Assembly: GCF_024227715.1 (NCBI RefSeq)
Contig: NZ_CP100449.1
Location: 124,001-188,000 of the forward strand
From: Halomarina litorea
Lineage (GTDB): Archaea > Halobacteriota > Halobacteria > Halobacteriales > Haloarculaceae
Length of the DNA: 64,000 bases
Direction: 5' to 3'
Shown here: piece by piece, positions 25,644-33,602 of the stretch
How positions within the stretch are numbered: position 1 is the first letter of the stretch
Layout of the letters: every line of letters starts with the position of its first letter
Position numbers and translations under genes: made by a program
The notes under the pieces: generated by a model
The model's database searches: none
The model's input: the letters and a program-made list of their open reading frames with translations, nothing else
Told to the model about the DNA's origin: nothing

Positions 25644-26818
25644 CGGTCGTCCCTCCCGAGGAGCGCCGTCACGGAGCCGTGGCGCGTCCCGAGACTCCCG
25701 CCCGTCCCGTGGGCGAGAGCGACCTGCGCGTCCTCGACCTGCACGGGGGCGTTGGCCTCGCCCCGCAACTGGCGGACGGCCTCGATGACCTTCGTCATCC
25801 CGCCGCGGTTTCCGGGGTGGTTCGAACAGAGGCCGCCGCCGTCCGTGTTGAACGGCAGGTCTCCGTCCGGGGCCTGCAGGGTGCCCCCTTCGACGAACGA
25901 CCCGCCCTCGCCCTTCGCGCAGAACCCGAGGTCCTCGATGGTCTGGAGGACGGTGATGGTGAAGGAGTCGTAGATGGAGGCGTAGTCCACGTCTTCGGGA
26001 CCGAGGCCCGCCTCGGCGAACGCCCGCGGGCCGGAGTCCGCCGCGCCGGTGTACGTCAGGTCCGTCCGGCCGGCGTCGAGGTGTTTGACGGCCTCGCCGT
26101 GGCCCAGCACCTCGACGCACTCGCGCTCGATTGCTCGGCGAACGTCGTCGCTGACGACGACGAGTGCGCCGCCGCCGTCGGAGACGACACAGCAATCCAG
26201 CAGGTGGAGTGGGTCCGCAATCATCCGCGAGGAGACCACGTCCTCGACGGTCACCGGGTCGCGGTACATCGCGTGTTCGTTGTGCTGGGCGTGCTCCGAG
26301 GCGGCGACCCGTATCTCGGCGAGTTGCTCGCTCGTCGTGCCGAACTCGTGCATGTGACGCTGGGCGGCGACGGCGTACTTCGAGAGGGTGGATGCCCCGT
26401 AGATGACCTCGAAGGAGTCCTGCATCGTCCGCAGGGGACTCGCGCTGGCACCGCTGGTGTGGCTCTCCGACCGGGGCCGACCCGCGAGAGTGACGAGGGC
26501 GACGTCGCACTTGCCGTCGCGGATGGCGCTGGCGGCGTGGCCGACGTGGCTCACGTACGAGGAGCCGCCGTAGTCGGTGGTGTCGGCGTACGCCACGTCC
26601 AGCCCCATGTAGTCGGCCATGATGAGCGGCGTGAGGCCGTGTTCGTACCACGGCATCCCCGCCGTGAAGTAGGCGTCCACGTCGTCTTTCGTCAGTCCCG
26701 CGTCGTCGAGGGCCCCGCGGGCCACCTCGGCGTGCAGTTGCATCGTCGACTTCTCCGGTGCCTCGCGCGTCGGGTGCTCGAAGGCACCCGCCACGAACAC
26801 CGGCTCTCGGGCCGTCAT
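25640..26818 (-). CDS. Thiolase-like protein lacking the nucleophilic Cys
   Basis: The 392-residue protein has the thiolase fold layout and the C-terminal motifs LPFNTDGGGL, SNHPGNRGGM and VRQLRGEAN of the SCP-x/acetyl-CoA acetyltransferase-like branch. Where thiolases have the Cys nucleophile (about residue 88) it reads DTTDYGGSSYVS, and the second active-site Cys near the C-terminus is also absent (ALAHGTGGSLG). Such Cys-less thiolase-fold proteins with a DUF35 partner include retro-aldolases. It is first in the leftward run, with a TATA-like core near 26847. Confidence 0.85.
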   Translation of the reverse strand: MTAREPVFVAGAFEHPTREAPEKSTMQLHAEVARGALDDAGLTKDDVDAYFTAGMPWYEHGLTPLIMADYMGLDVAYADTTDYGGSSYVSHVGHAASAIRDGKCDVALVTLAGRPRSESHTSGASASPLRTMQDSFEVIYGASTLSKYAVAAQRHMHEFGTTSEQLAEIRVAASEHAQHNEHAMYRDPVTVEDVVSSRMIADPLHLLDCCVVSDGGGALVVVSDDVRRAIERECVEVLGHGEAVKHLDAGRTDLTYTGAADSGPRAFAEAGLGPEDVDYASIYDSFTITVLQTIEDLGFCAKGEGGSFVEGGTLQAPDGDLPFNTDGGGLCSNHPGNRGGMTKVIEAVRQLRGEANAPVQVEDAQVALAHGTGGSLGTRHGSVTALLGRDDR

Positions 26819-26878
26819 GGCTCGTCTCTCCGGGCACGGGGACGTAAGTCTTTACCACGACCGGGGGGAGGGTGCCAA

Positions 26879-26888
26879 CGCTTATTAG
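26879..26888 (+). promoter_or_regulatory. TATA-like promoter core
   Basis: GCTTATTAGC is centred 27 bases before the ATG at 26911, supporting a leaderless start and the shorter protein. Confidence 0.5.
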
Positions 26889-26910
26889 CGGACACCGGAA
26901 GGTGTGGGTG

Positions 26911-28047
26911 ATGATCGCACTCTCAGCGGAGCAGCAGATGCTCGTATCGTCGCTTGAGGACCTCGCAGAGCGGGAGTTCGCGGACCGCGCCTTCGAGTGG
27001 CAGGGCGACCCGCCGTGGGCGAACGTCGAACTGCTGGCCGAACAGGGCTTCCTCGGCATCAACATCGCCGAGGAGTACGGCGGCGGGGGGATGACGGAGT
27101 TTGACGCCATGCTCACCATCGAGGCGGTGGGGCGGGTCTGCCCGGACACGGCCGAGTTCCTCTACAACCAGCAGATGGTCGCGCCGCGCGCCATCGAGAT
27201 GTTCGGGACCGAGGAGGCCAAAGAGCGCTACCTCCCCCCGGTGACGGCGGGCGAGGACAGCATCGCTATCGCCATCTCCGAACCCGAGTCGGGCAGCGAC
27301 GTGGGGTCGATGCGCACCGAAGTCGTAGAGGAGGACGGCGACCTCGTCCTGAACGGCGAGAAGATCTGGGTGAGCAACGTCCAGCACTCCAGCGCGGCGG
27401 TGGTCTGGACGCGGTTCCCCGAGGGGCTGGGGTCCGTCGTCGTCGAGTTCGACTGGGACGGGGTGAGCGTCGACCAGCACTACACCAACATGGCCGAACA
27501 CGAGCAGACCCAGTTCCGCATGGAGGACGTCGTCGTCCCCGAGGCGAACGTCGTCACCCGGGGGAAAGAGGGGTTCAAACAGCAGTTACAGGCGCTCAAC
27601 TGGGAACGGCTGGGGAGTGCGACGCTCGCCAACAGCATCTCGCGGTGCGCCCTCGACAAGGCCATCCAGTACGCCGGCGACCGCGAGCAGTTCGGCCAGC
27701 CAATCGGCGACTTCCAGGGTATCGAGTGGAAACTCGCGGACATGGCGAAAGACCTCGAAGCCTCCCGCGCGCTCACCTACCGGGCGGCCACCCGCGCCCA
27801 CGAACAGGGGCGGATTCCGGACCGCCTCGACGCCTCGCTGGCGAAACTGCTCTCCAGCGAGACGGTCGAACGCGTCGTCAGCGAGTCCCTCCAGATCCAC
27901 GGGGCGAACGGCTACCAGCGCGACCACCCGCTGGAGTACCTCTACCGCCTCGCGCGCGGCCGTCGGCTCGCGGCTGGGACCGACGAGATACAGAAGAACC
28001 AGATCGCCGCCGTCCTCAAGCGCGACGGCCTGCCGGACCTCGCGTAG
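26911..28047 (+). CDS. Acyl-CoA dehydrogenase, helix-G glutamate type
   Basis: The 378-residue ACAD has INIAEEYGGGGMTEFDAML, IAISEPESGSDVGSM and IHGANGYQRDHPLEYLYR. At the usual catalytic-loop position it reads RRLAAGTDEIQ, so the Glu of the YEGT motif is Ala. A Glu is present in ALNWERLGSA, matching the helix-G base of isovaleryl- and long-chain acyl-CoA dehydrogenases. It is closely similar along its length to the dehydrogenase at 33603. An in-frame start at 26872 is rejected because it lies before the promoter core. Confidence 0.92.
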   Translation: MIALSAEQQMLVSSLEDLAEREFADRAFEWQGDPPWANVELLAEQGFLGINIAEEYGGGGMTEFDAMLTIEAVGRVCPDTAEFLYNQQMVAPRAIEMFGTEEAKERYLPPVTAGEDSIAIAISEPESGSDVGSMRTEVVEEDGDLVLNGEKIWVSNVQHSSAAVVWTRFPEGLGSVVVEFDWDGVSVDQHYTNMAEHEQTQFRMEDVVVPEANVVTRGKEGFKQQLQALNWERLGSATLANSISRCALDKAIQYAGDREQFGQPIGDFQGIEWKLADMAKDLEASRALTYRAATRAHEQGRIPDRLDASLAKLLSSETVERVVSESLQIHGANGYQRDHPLEYLYRLARGRRLAAGTDEIQKNQIAAVLKRDGLPDLA

Positions 28048-28830
28048 TCAGGAGTAGTCCCGGTCGTACTCGGGCGCGCGTTTCTCCGAGAAGGCGGCGA
28101 TGGCCTCCGAGTGCTCCTCGTCGTTGACGCAGTCCCACTGGTAGTCGATGGCTCGCTCGCAGTACTCCTCGAAGGACTGCTCGGGGTCCACGAGGTCGTT
28201 CGTCCGGCGGACGGCCAGCGCGGGCAGCGCGAGTATCTCCTCGGCGAGGGCGACTGCGCCGGCGAGCGGGTCCTCGCGCTCCTCGACGGCCAGTCCGAGG
28301 TCGACGCAGTCCTCGGGGGTGATGTCCCTGCCCGTGAGCAGGTACTCGCGGGCTTTCGCCTCGCCGACGAGTCGCGGGAGCAACCACGCCCCGCCGTCGC
28401 CGGGGACGAGTCCGACCTTCACGAACCCCTCGCGGAGGAGGGCGTTCGGCCCGACGACACGCAGGTCGCAGGCGAGCGCGAAGTCACACCCCGCACCGAC
28501 GGCCGGGCCGCCGACGCCCGCGATGGAGGGTTTCGACATCCCTCGGAGCTGGCGGACGACGTTCTGGACGCCCCAGAGGTAGCCCGCGTAGTCCTCGTAG
28601 GTCATCTCCCCGGACCAGTCGGGCATCGTGGAGACGTCCGCCCCCGCGCAGAACCCGTCGTCCGCGCCCGTCAAGACGACGACGTAGACGCCCTCGTCCT
28701 CCCGCGCGTCGCGCAGGGCGGCGTTCAGTTCGAGGATGGTCTGTCGGCGGAACGCGTTTTTCACCTCCGGCCGGTCGATGGTTATCGTCGCGATGCCCCC
28801 GTCGGTGTCGTATCGAACGTCGTCGTACAT
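28048..28830 (-). CDS. Enoyl-CoA hydratase/isomerase family protein
   Basis: The 260-residue crotonase has TITIDRPEVKNAFRRQT, GADDGFCAGADVS in the oxyanion-hole region and GAGCDFALACDLRV. The first catalytic Glu position is Asp (GCDFA) and the second region reads FVKVGLVPGDGGAWLLPR, the pattern of PaaG/CaiD-like isomerases and dienoyl-CoA enzymes rather than classical crotonase. It ends immediately beside the convergent dehydrogenase stop. The open frame continues upstream to 29385 without family similarity, so the ATG at 28830 is chosen. Confidence 0.88.
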   Translation of the reverse strand: MYDDVRYDTDGGIATITIDRPEVKNAFRRQTILELNAALRDAREDEGVYVVVLTGADDGFCAGADVSTMPDWSGEMTYEDYAGYLWGVQNVVRQLRGMSKPSIAGVGGPAVGAGCDFALACDLRVVGPNALLREGFVKVGLVPGDGGAWLLPRLVGEAKAREYLLTGRDITPEDCVDLGLAVEEREDPLAGAVALAEEILALPALAVRRTNDLVDPEQSFEEYCERAIDYQWDCVNDEEHSEAIAAFSEKRAPEYDRDYS

Positions 28831-29723
28831 GGGTACCGCCCGCACGCGGCGGGTCGTGTCTCGAGAACACACACCATGACACTTGACTCTATGCCTCCCG
28901 CGCCCGGGCGAAACGGAGCGTTCCGCGTAACGAGACGAACCGGGGTTCCTGCCTTCTCGAGAGACCCGACCACGTGACATTACACGCATATGCTTGTAAC
29001 GACAGGAATACTCGTGGCTCCACCACGCCCCGACAGATCCAGATTTTGGTGACGGGGGTCGACCGCACCGGATTCGACTGCGGTCGGACGCCGGCGAGGG
29101 CCGGGGAAGGCGACCCGTCGTCGGAGACACCGCCGGGCGGGGGGCCGGTCGCGGCCCGGCGGCACCGCCTCGTCGTGCGTTCGTGTGACACGACGGTCCG
29201 GACGTGTGTTCCGCGTTCCGGAACCAGTCGGCGGTCACGACTCCGATTGGTGAACCCCTCGGTATCGCGCTTGAGGGACTTCTACGGGAACCAGTGCCAG
29301 CCCTCGGCTTCACTCGCGAGCCGGGGGACTGAAACAGCGCCATTTGAGAGGCCCTCAAAGCCGTACAGAGCACTCCGCCGCTCAATAGTCAGTTCCTCAT
29401 CGAGGAAGATTATTTCTGAGGTGAATAGGACCCGATACGGCCCGATACTCGGGTCAGTGGCTGCTTTTGGGGCGCCTCTTTCGGTTCCTCATTGTGGAAT
29501 AGAAGCGTGTCACAGAATCGCACTGGTCGTCGGTTCCGGCTACCTCGTCGGAGTTCCACGGGTGGACCTTCGACCCCCGGCGAGGGAGGTTCGACCAGCA
29601 GCGGGGGAGGAGCACGGAAGTGACCGTACGGGACGCTGGAGCGGACGAGGCGGCCCGGCGAACGTCGAGCACGGACGGCGAGACCACGGCAATGCTTTTG
29701 CTGACTGCCTCGCACGGGTGGGT
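28831..29723. other. 893-base non-coding gap with atypical composition
   Basis: No credible gene is seen on either strand. The first part holds the crotonase upstream region and is GC-rich. From about 29250 to 29540 the sequence is visibly A/T-richer than its surroundings and codon-like structure is absent in all frames; on the minus strand a short frame ends RFYSTMRNRKRRPKSSH, which looks like the tail of a broken gene. This may be the remnant of a mobile element or degraded ORF. The last part (about 29691-29703, AATGCTTTTGCTG) is the promoter core for the gene at 29724. Confidence 0.4.
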
Positions 29724-30929
29724 ATGGCCGAATTTCTGGGCGGGAGCCTCGAGCTCTCGCAGAGCCAGCGGCTGGTCCGCAAGTCCATCCGGGAGATCTG
29801 TGCGAACTTCGACCGCGAGTACTGGCGCGAGAGGTCGTCGGAGGGCGAGTACCCCCACGAGTTCGTCGACGTCCTCGCCGAGGAGGGGTGGATGGGCGCG
29901 CTGATCCCCGCAGAGTACGGCGGCGCGGGGATGGGGACGCCCGAGACGGTCGTGATGATGGAGGAGATCGCGGCCGGCGGCGGCGGGTTCGCCGCCGCAC
30001 AGGCCGTCCACGGCGGCATCTACAACTCCGTCCCACTGGTGAAGTACGGCAGCGAGTCGATGAAGGAGGACCTCCTGCCGCGGGTGGCGGACGGCGAGGC
30101 GTCGATCCAGGCGTTCGGCCTCACCGAACCGAACGCGGGGTCGGACTCCACGTCCATCGAGACGCGCGCGGAGAAGGAGGGAGACGAGTGGGTCGTCACC
30201 GGCCAGAAGATCTGGACCTCGCGGGTCGACGTGAGCGACTACCTCGTCCTCGTCGCGCGCACCACCCCGAAAGACGAGGTGGAGAAGCGCACGCGGGGCA
30301 TCTCGATGTTCCTCGTGGACGTCGAGGACGCCGTCGAGCAGGGCGCACTAGAGATGGACCACATCGACAAGTCGGCCAGCGAGTTCGTCCACTCCTTCCA
30401 GCTCTACTTCGACGGCCTGCGCCTCCCCGAGGACGCCCTCATCGGCGAGGAGGGTCAGGGGTTCTACCAGGTGCTCGACGGCCTCAACGAGGAGCGCCTC
30501 GTCATCGCGGCCGAGTGCCTCGGACTGGGTCGGCTGGCCATCGACCGCGGGGTGTCCTACGCCAACGAGCGAGAGGTGTTCGGGACCGCAATCGGCGCGA
30601 ACCAGGCCATCCAGCATCCGCTGGCGGAGGCGTTCGCCCGCCTGCAGGCCGCCCGACAGCTCACGTACGCGGCCGCCAACCAGAGCGCGAGCGGTGAGAG
30701 CGTCGACCTCGGCGCGTACGCGAACATGGCGAAGTTCCTCTCGGCGGACGCGGCCTTCGAGGCGGCCGACGCCGCCGTCCAGACCCACGGCGGGTTCGGC
30801 GTCGCCACCGAGTACGACGTCGAGCGCTACTTCCGGGAGGCGCGCCTCACCCGCCTCGTCCCCATCACCCAGCAACTGGTGTTAAACTACATCGGCGAGA
30901 AGGTCCTCGGCCTGCCCCGGTCGTACTGA
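29724..30929 (+). CDS. Acyl-CoA dehydrogenase, atypical active-site loop
   Basis: The 401-residue ACAD has IPAEYGGAGMGTPETVVMM, FGLTEPNAGSDSTSIETRA and THGGFGVATEYDVERYFR. The C-terminal loop reads LTRLVPITQQLVLNYIG: both the catalytic Glu and the normal GTxEI loop are gone. A Glu in LNEERLVIAAECLG takes the helix-G position, like isovaleryl-CoA dehydrogenase. The ATG at 29724 lies 27 bases after a TATA-like core; the open frame upstream to 28974 is spurious. Confidence 0.9.
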   Translation: MAEFLGGSLELSQSQRLVRKSIREICANFDREYWRERSSEGEYPHEFVDVLAEEGWMGALIPAEYGGAGMGTPETVVMMEEIAAGGGGFAAAQAVHGGIYNSVPLVKYGSESMKEDLLPRVADGEASIQAFGLTEPNAGSDSTSIETRAEKEGDEWVVTGQKIWTSRVDVSDYLVLVARTTPKDEVEKRTRGISMFLVDVEDAVEQGALEMDHIDKSASEFVHSFQLYFDGLRLPEDALIGEEGQGFYQVLDGLNEERLVIAAECLGLGRLAIDRGVSYANEREVFGTAIGANQAIQHPLAEAFARLQAARQLTYAAANQSASGESVDLGAYANMAKFLSADAAFEAADAAVQTHGGFGVATEYDVERYFREARLTRLVPITQQLVLNYIGEKVLGLPRSY

Positions 30930-30964
30930 GCCGTCCCCGACTCGAACGCCCTGTCGCGGTCTGC

Positions 30965-30974
30965 AACATTTATG
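30965..30974 (+). promoter_or_regulatory. TATA-like promoter core
   Basis: AACATTTATG lies about 27-30 bases before the ATG at 30999, supporting that start over the in-frame ATG at 30972, which overlaps this core. Confidence 0.5.
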
Positions 30975-30998
30975 CCGACACCTGCGAACAGTGCGCAC

Positions 30999-32105
30999 AT
31001 GACCGAACGCGAAACCGGACGACTGGCCTACCTCGCCGAACCCAAGCGACTGGAACTGAAGGAGTATCCCGTCCCCGAGGCGGAACCGGGGGCCGTCGTC
31101 ACGGAGGTGGAACAGGCGAACGTCTGCGGGTCCGAACTGCACATCTGGGGCGGCCACCACCCGCAGGTGAAAGAGGGCGTCCTCGGTCACGAGGCGCTCT
31201 GTCGGATCAAGGAACTCGGCGAGGGCGTCGAGACGGACTACGCGGGCGAACCGGTGGAGGTAGGCGACCGCATCGCCCCCGTCTACTACATCACCTGTCG
31301 GCGCTGTCCGGCCTGTCTGGTCGGTGAGTTCCACCTCTGTGAGAACGCGTATCGCTACTGGTCGAAGCCCCCCGAGGAGCCGCCGCACTTCCACGGGACG
31401 TTCGCGACGCACTACTACGTCCACCCCGACCAGTACTTCTACAAAGTGCCCGAGGACCTGCCGACGAACATCGCCGCGGGCGCGAACTGCGCGCTCTCGC
31501 AGGTGCTGTTCGGCTTCGACGAGGTAGGCGTCGGTTACGACGACACCGTCGTCGTCCAGGGGGCGGGCGGCCTCGGCCTGAATGCCATCGCCGTCGCCAC
31601 CGAACGCGGCGCGGAGACCATCGTCGTGGAGGGCGTCGACGGCCGTATCGACCGGGCGAGGGAGTTCGGCGCGGACCACGTCGTCGACTTCCGCGAGTAC
31701 GACTCCGTCGAGGCGCGCGCCGAGCGGGTCCGAGAACTCACCGACGGGCGCGGCGCGGACGTGGGTGTGGAGGTGGCGGGCGTCCCCGCCGCGTTCTCGG
31801 AGGGCATCCACCTCCTGCGCCACGGCGGGCGCTACCTCGAGATGGGCAACGTCTCGCCCGGCCAGATGACCGAGTTCGACCCCGGCCTCCTCACGCGGAA
31901 GTCCATCGACATCACCTCCGCCGTCCGGTACAACCCGTGGTACCTCCACAAGGCGCTCTCGTTCCTCACCGACCACCACGAGGCGTACCCCTACGCCGAC
32001 CTCATCGACGCCGAGTTCGACCTCGTGGACGTGAGCGAGGCGCTCCAGAAGTCGGAGAACCGCGAGGTGACGCGGGCGAAGCTGATTCCCCACGCCCACG
32101 ACTGA
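30999..32105 (+). CDS. Zinc-dependent alcohol dehydrogenase (MDR family)
   Basis: The 368-residue medium-chain dehydrogenase has catalytic-zinc ligands in VCGSELHIWGG and LGHEA, a structural-zinc four-Cys cluster CRRCPACLVGEFHLC and the Rossmann motif VVQGAGGLGLNAIAVA. It oxidises an alcohol or a hydroxyacid with NAD(P). It begins a rightward series of separately promoted genes including an MmgE/PrpD protein and an acyl-CoA dehydrogenase. Confidence 0.9.
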   Translation: MTERETGRLAYLAEPKRLELKEYPVPEAEPGAVVTEVEQANVCGSELHIWGGHHPQVKEGVLGHEALCRIKELGEGVETDYAGEPVEVGDRIAPVYYITCRRCPACLVGEFHLCENAYRYWSKPPEEPPHFHGTFATHYYVHPDQYFYKVPEDLPTNIAAGANCALSQVLFGFDEVGVGYDDTVVVQGAGGLGLNAIAVATERGAETIVVEGVDGRIDRAREFGADHVVDFREYDSVEARAERVRELTDGRGADVGVEVAGVPAAFSEGIHLLRHGGRYLEMGNVSPGQMTEFDPGLLTRKSIDITSAVRYNPWYLHKALSFLTDHHEAYPYADLIDAEFDLVDVSEALQKSENREVTRAKLIPHAHD

Positions 32106-32178
32106 GCGCGACGGGGCGGTCCCCTCCTTCCCCCACCCGACACGCGGAGTTATGTCGCTCCGCCCGTTCACCCCTGCT

Positions 32179-33555
32179 ATGAGCGACCACAGCGAGACGA
32201 ACGACGTCACGGACCGGGCGCCCGACGCGGAACTCGCCGCGTTCGTCACGGACCTCGCGTACGACGACCTGCCCGACGACCTCGTCCGCGCCGCCGAACG
32301 CGCCTTCGTCGACACCGTCGGCGTGACCGTCCCCGGCGCGGCGGAGGGCGCCGGTCGGGTCGCGATGGAGACCATCGAGGCGACGGGTGGCGACGGTCCA
32401 GCCACCCTCGTCGGCGGCGGGAGCGCCTCCCTCGCGGACGCCGCCTTCGCGAACGGGACCGCCGGACACGCGCTCGACTTCGACGACGTGACTCGGGGCG
32501 TGTGGCACCCGAGCGTCCCCATCGTCGCACCCATCCTCGTACTCGCCGAAGCGCGGGGGCTGTCGGGGGAGGCGGCGGTGACGGCCTACGTCGCGGGCTA
32601 CGAGACGCAGTGTTACCTCGCGGACGCCCTCCTGCCGGCCCACTACGAGCGGGGGTGGCACGCCACCGCCACCTTCGGGACGTTCGGCGCGGCGGCGGCC
32701 GGTGCGGCCCTCCTCGAACTCGACGAGGGCGAGGCGCGCCACGCCCTGAACGCCGCCGCCTCCCTGCCCGCGGGGCTGAAGGCGAACTTCGGGACGATGA
32801 CCAAGCCGATGCACGCCGGCCACGCCGCCCGGTCGGGTCTCACGGCGGCGCTCCTCGCCGAGCGGGGCCACACCGCCACGCCGGGCGCGATGGGCCTCGA
32901 CCGCGGCTTCATCGACCTCTATTCGGGGAACTCGGACCCCGCCGTCGGCGAGATGGCCTCCCTCGGCGAGGAGTGGGCGCTCCGCACGGACGGTATTCAG
33001 GTGAAAAAGTACCCCTGCTGTTACTTCACCCACCCCGCCATCTACGCAACGGAGGAACTCGTCGCCGAGAACGGCGTGGCCCCCGAGGACGTGGAGTCCA
33101 TCACGGTGTCGGCCTCGCAGGGGGCCGCCGACGCCCTCCACTACCCCGACCCGAGCACGGGGCTGGAGGGGAAGTTCTCGATGGAGTACACCGTCGCGTG
33201 CGCGGCCGCGCGCGACCGGGTCGGCCTCGCGGCGTTCGACGACGAGAACGTCTCCGACCCCGAGGTGCAGGCGGTGCGCGAGCGCGTGACCTTCGAGGTG
33301 GACCCCGACCTCGGGTACAACCCCTACTTCACGTCCGTGACACTGGAGACGCGCGACGGCGAGCGCTACGAACGGACACAGGAGGTGCCCCCGGGAACGC
33401 CCGCGGACCCACTCTCGGATGCGGAACTGCGCGAGAAGTTCGAGATGTGTCTCGCGCGCGCGGGGCGGGGGGACGACGCGGGAGCGGCGTACGACCGCCT
33501 CGACTCGCTCCGGGAACAAGAGGACGCGGGGAGCGTGCTGTCGTCGCTCTCGTAG
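32179..33555 (+). CDS. MmgE/PrpD family protein
   Basis: The 458-residue protein has the conserved all-helical N-domain motif GTAGHALDFDDVTRGVWHPS and a C-domain with KKYPCCYFTHPAIYA. The family includes 2-methylcitrate dehydratase and cis-aconitate decarboxylase, enzymes that dehydrate or decarboxylate tricarboxylic acids. The ATG at 32179 lies 27 bases after GAGTTATGTCG; the in-frame start at 32152 overlaps that core. Its link to the nearby MaoC hydratase and CoA-transferase is suggestive of C5 or methyl-dicarboxylic acid use, but this is inference. Confidence 0.88.
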   Translation: MSDHSETNDVTDRAPDAELAAFVTDLAYDDLPDDLVRAAERAFVDTVGVTVPGAAEGAGRVAMETIEATGGDGPATLVGGGSASLADAAFANGTAGHALDFDDVTRGVWHPSVPIVAPILVLAEARGLSGEAAVTAYVAGYETQCYLADALLPAHYERGWHATATFGTFGAAAAGAALLELDEGEARHALNAAASLPAGLKANFGTMTKPMHAGHAARSGLTAALLAERGHTATPGAMGLDRGFIDLYSGNSDPAVGEMASLGEEWALRTDGIQVKKYPCCYFTHPAIYATEELVAENGVAPEDVESITVSASQGAADALHYPDPSTGLEGKFSMEYTVACAAARDRVGLAAFDDENVSDPEVQAVRERVTFEVDPDLGYNPYFTSVTLETRDGERYERTQEVPPGTPADPLSDAELREKFEMCLARAGRGDDAGAAYDRLDSLREQEDAGSVLSSLS

Positions 33556-33602
33556 GCGGCGCCGACGGGAACCTATTTGTCCCCCTCCGCCATTCGTGAG
33601 CC

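Noticed and set aside
18184-26818. Leucine/valine specificity for the Liv-type transporter
   Set aside because: The name follows the family only. No branched-chain aminotransferase or keto-acid dehydrogenase is in the window, and the linked genes act on CoA esters.
25230-27149. A 639-residue fusion of thiolase and DUF35
   Set aside because: The DUF35 reading frame differs from the thiolase frame; the two genes overlap by ATGA and the long frame is a shadow of the thiolase.
28974-29723. N-terminal extension of the dehydrogenase at 29724
   Set aside because: The in-frame upstream part is unlike any acyl-CoA dehydrogenase, and a TATA-like core lies 27 bases before the ATG at 29724.
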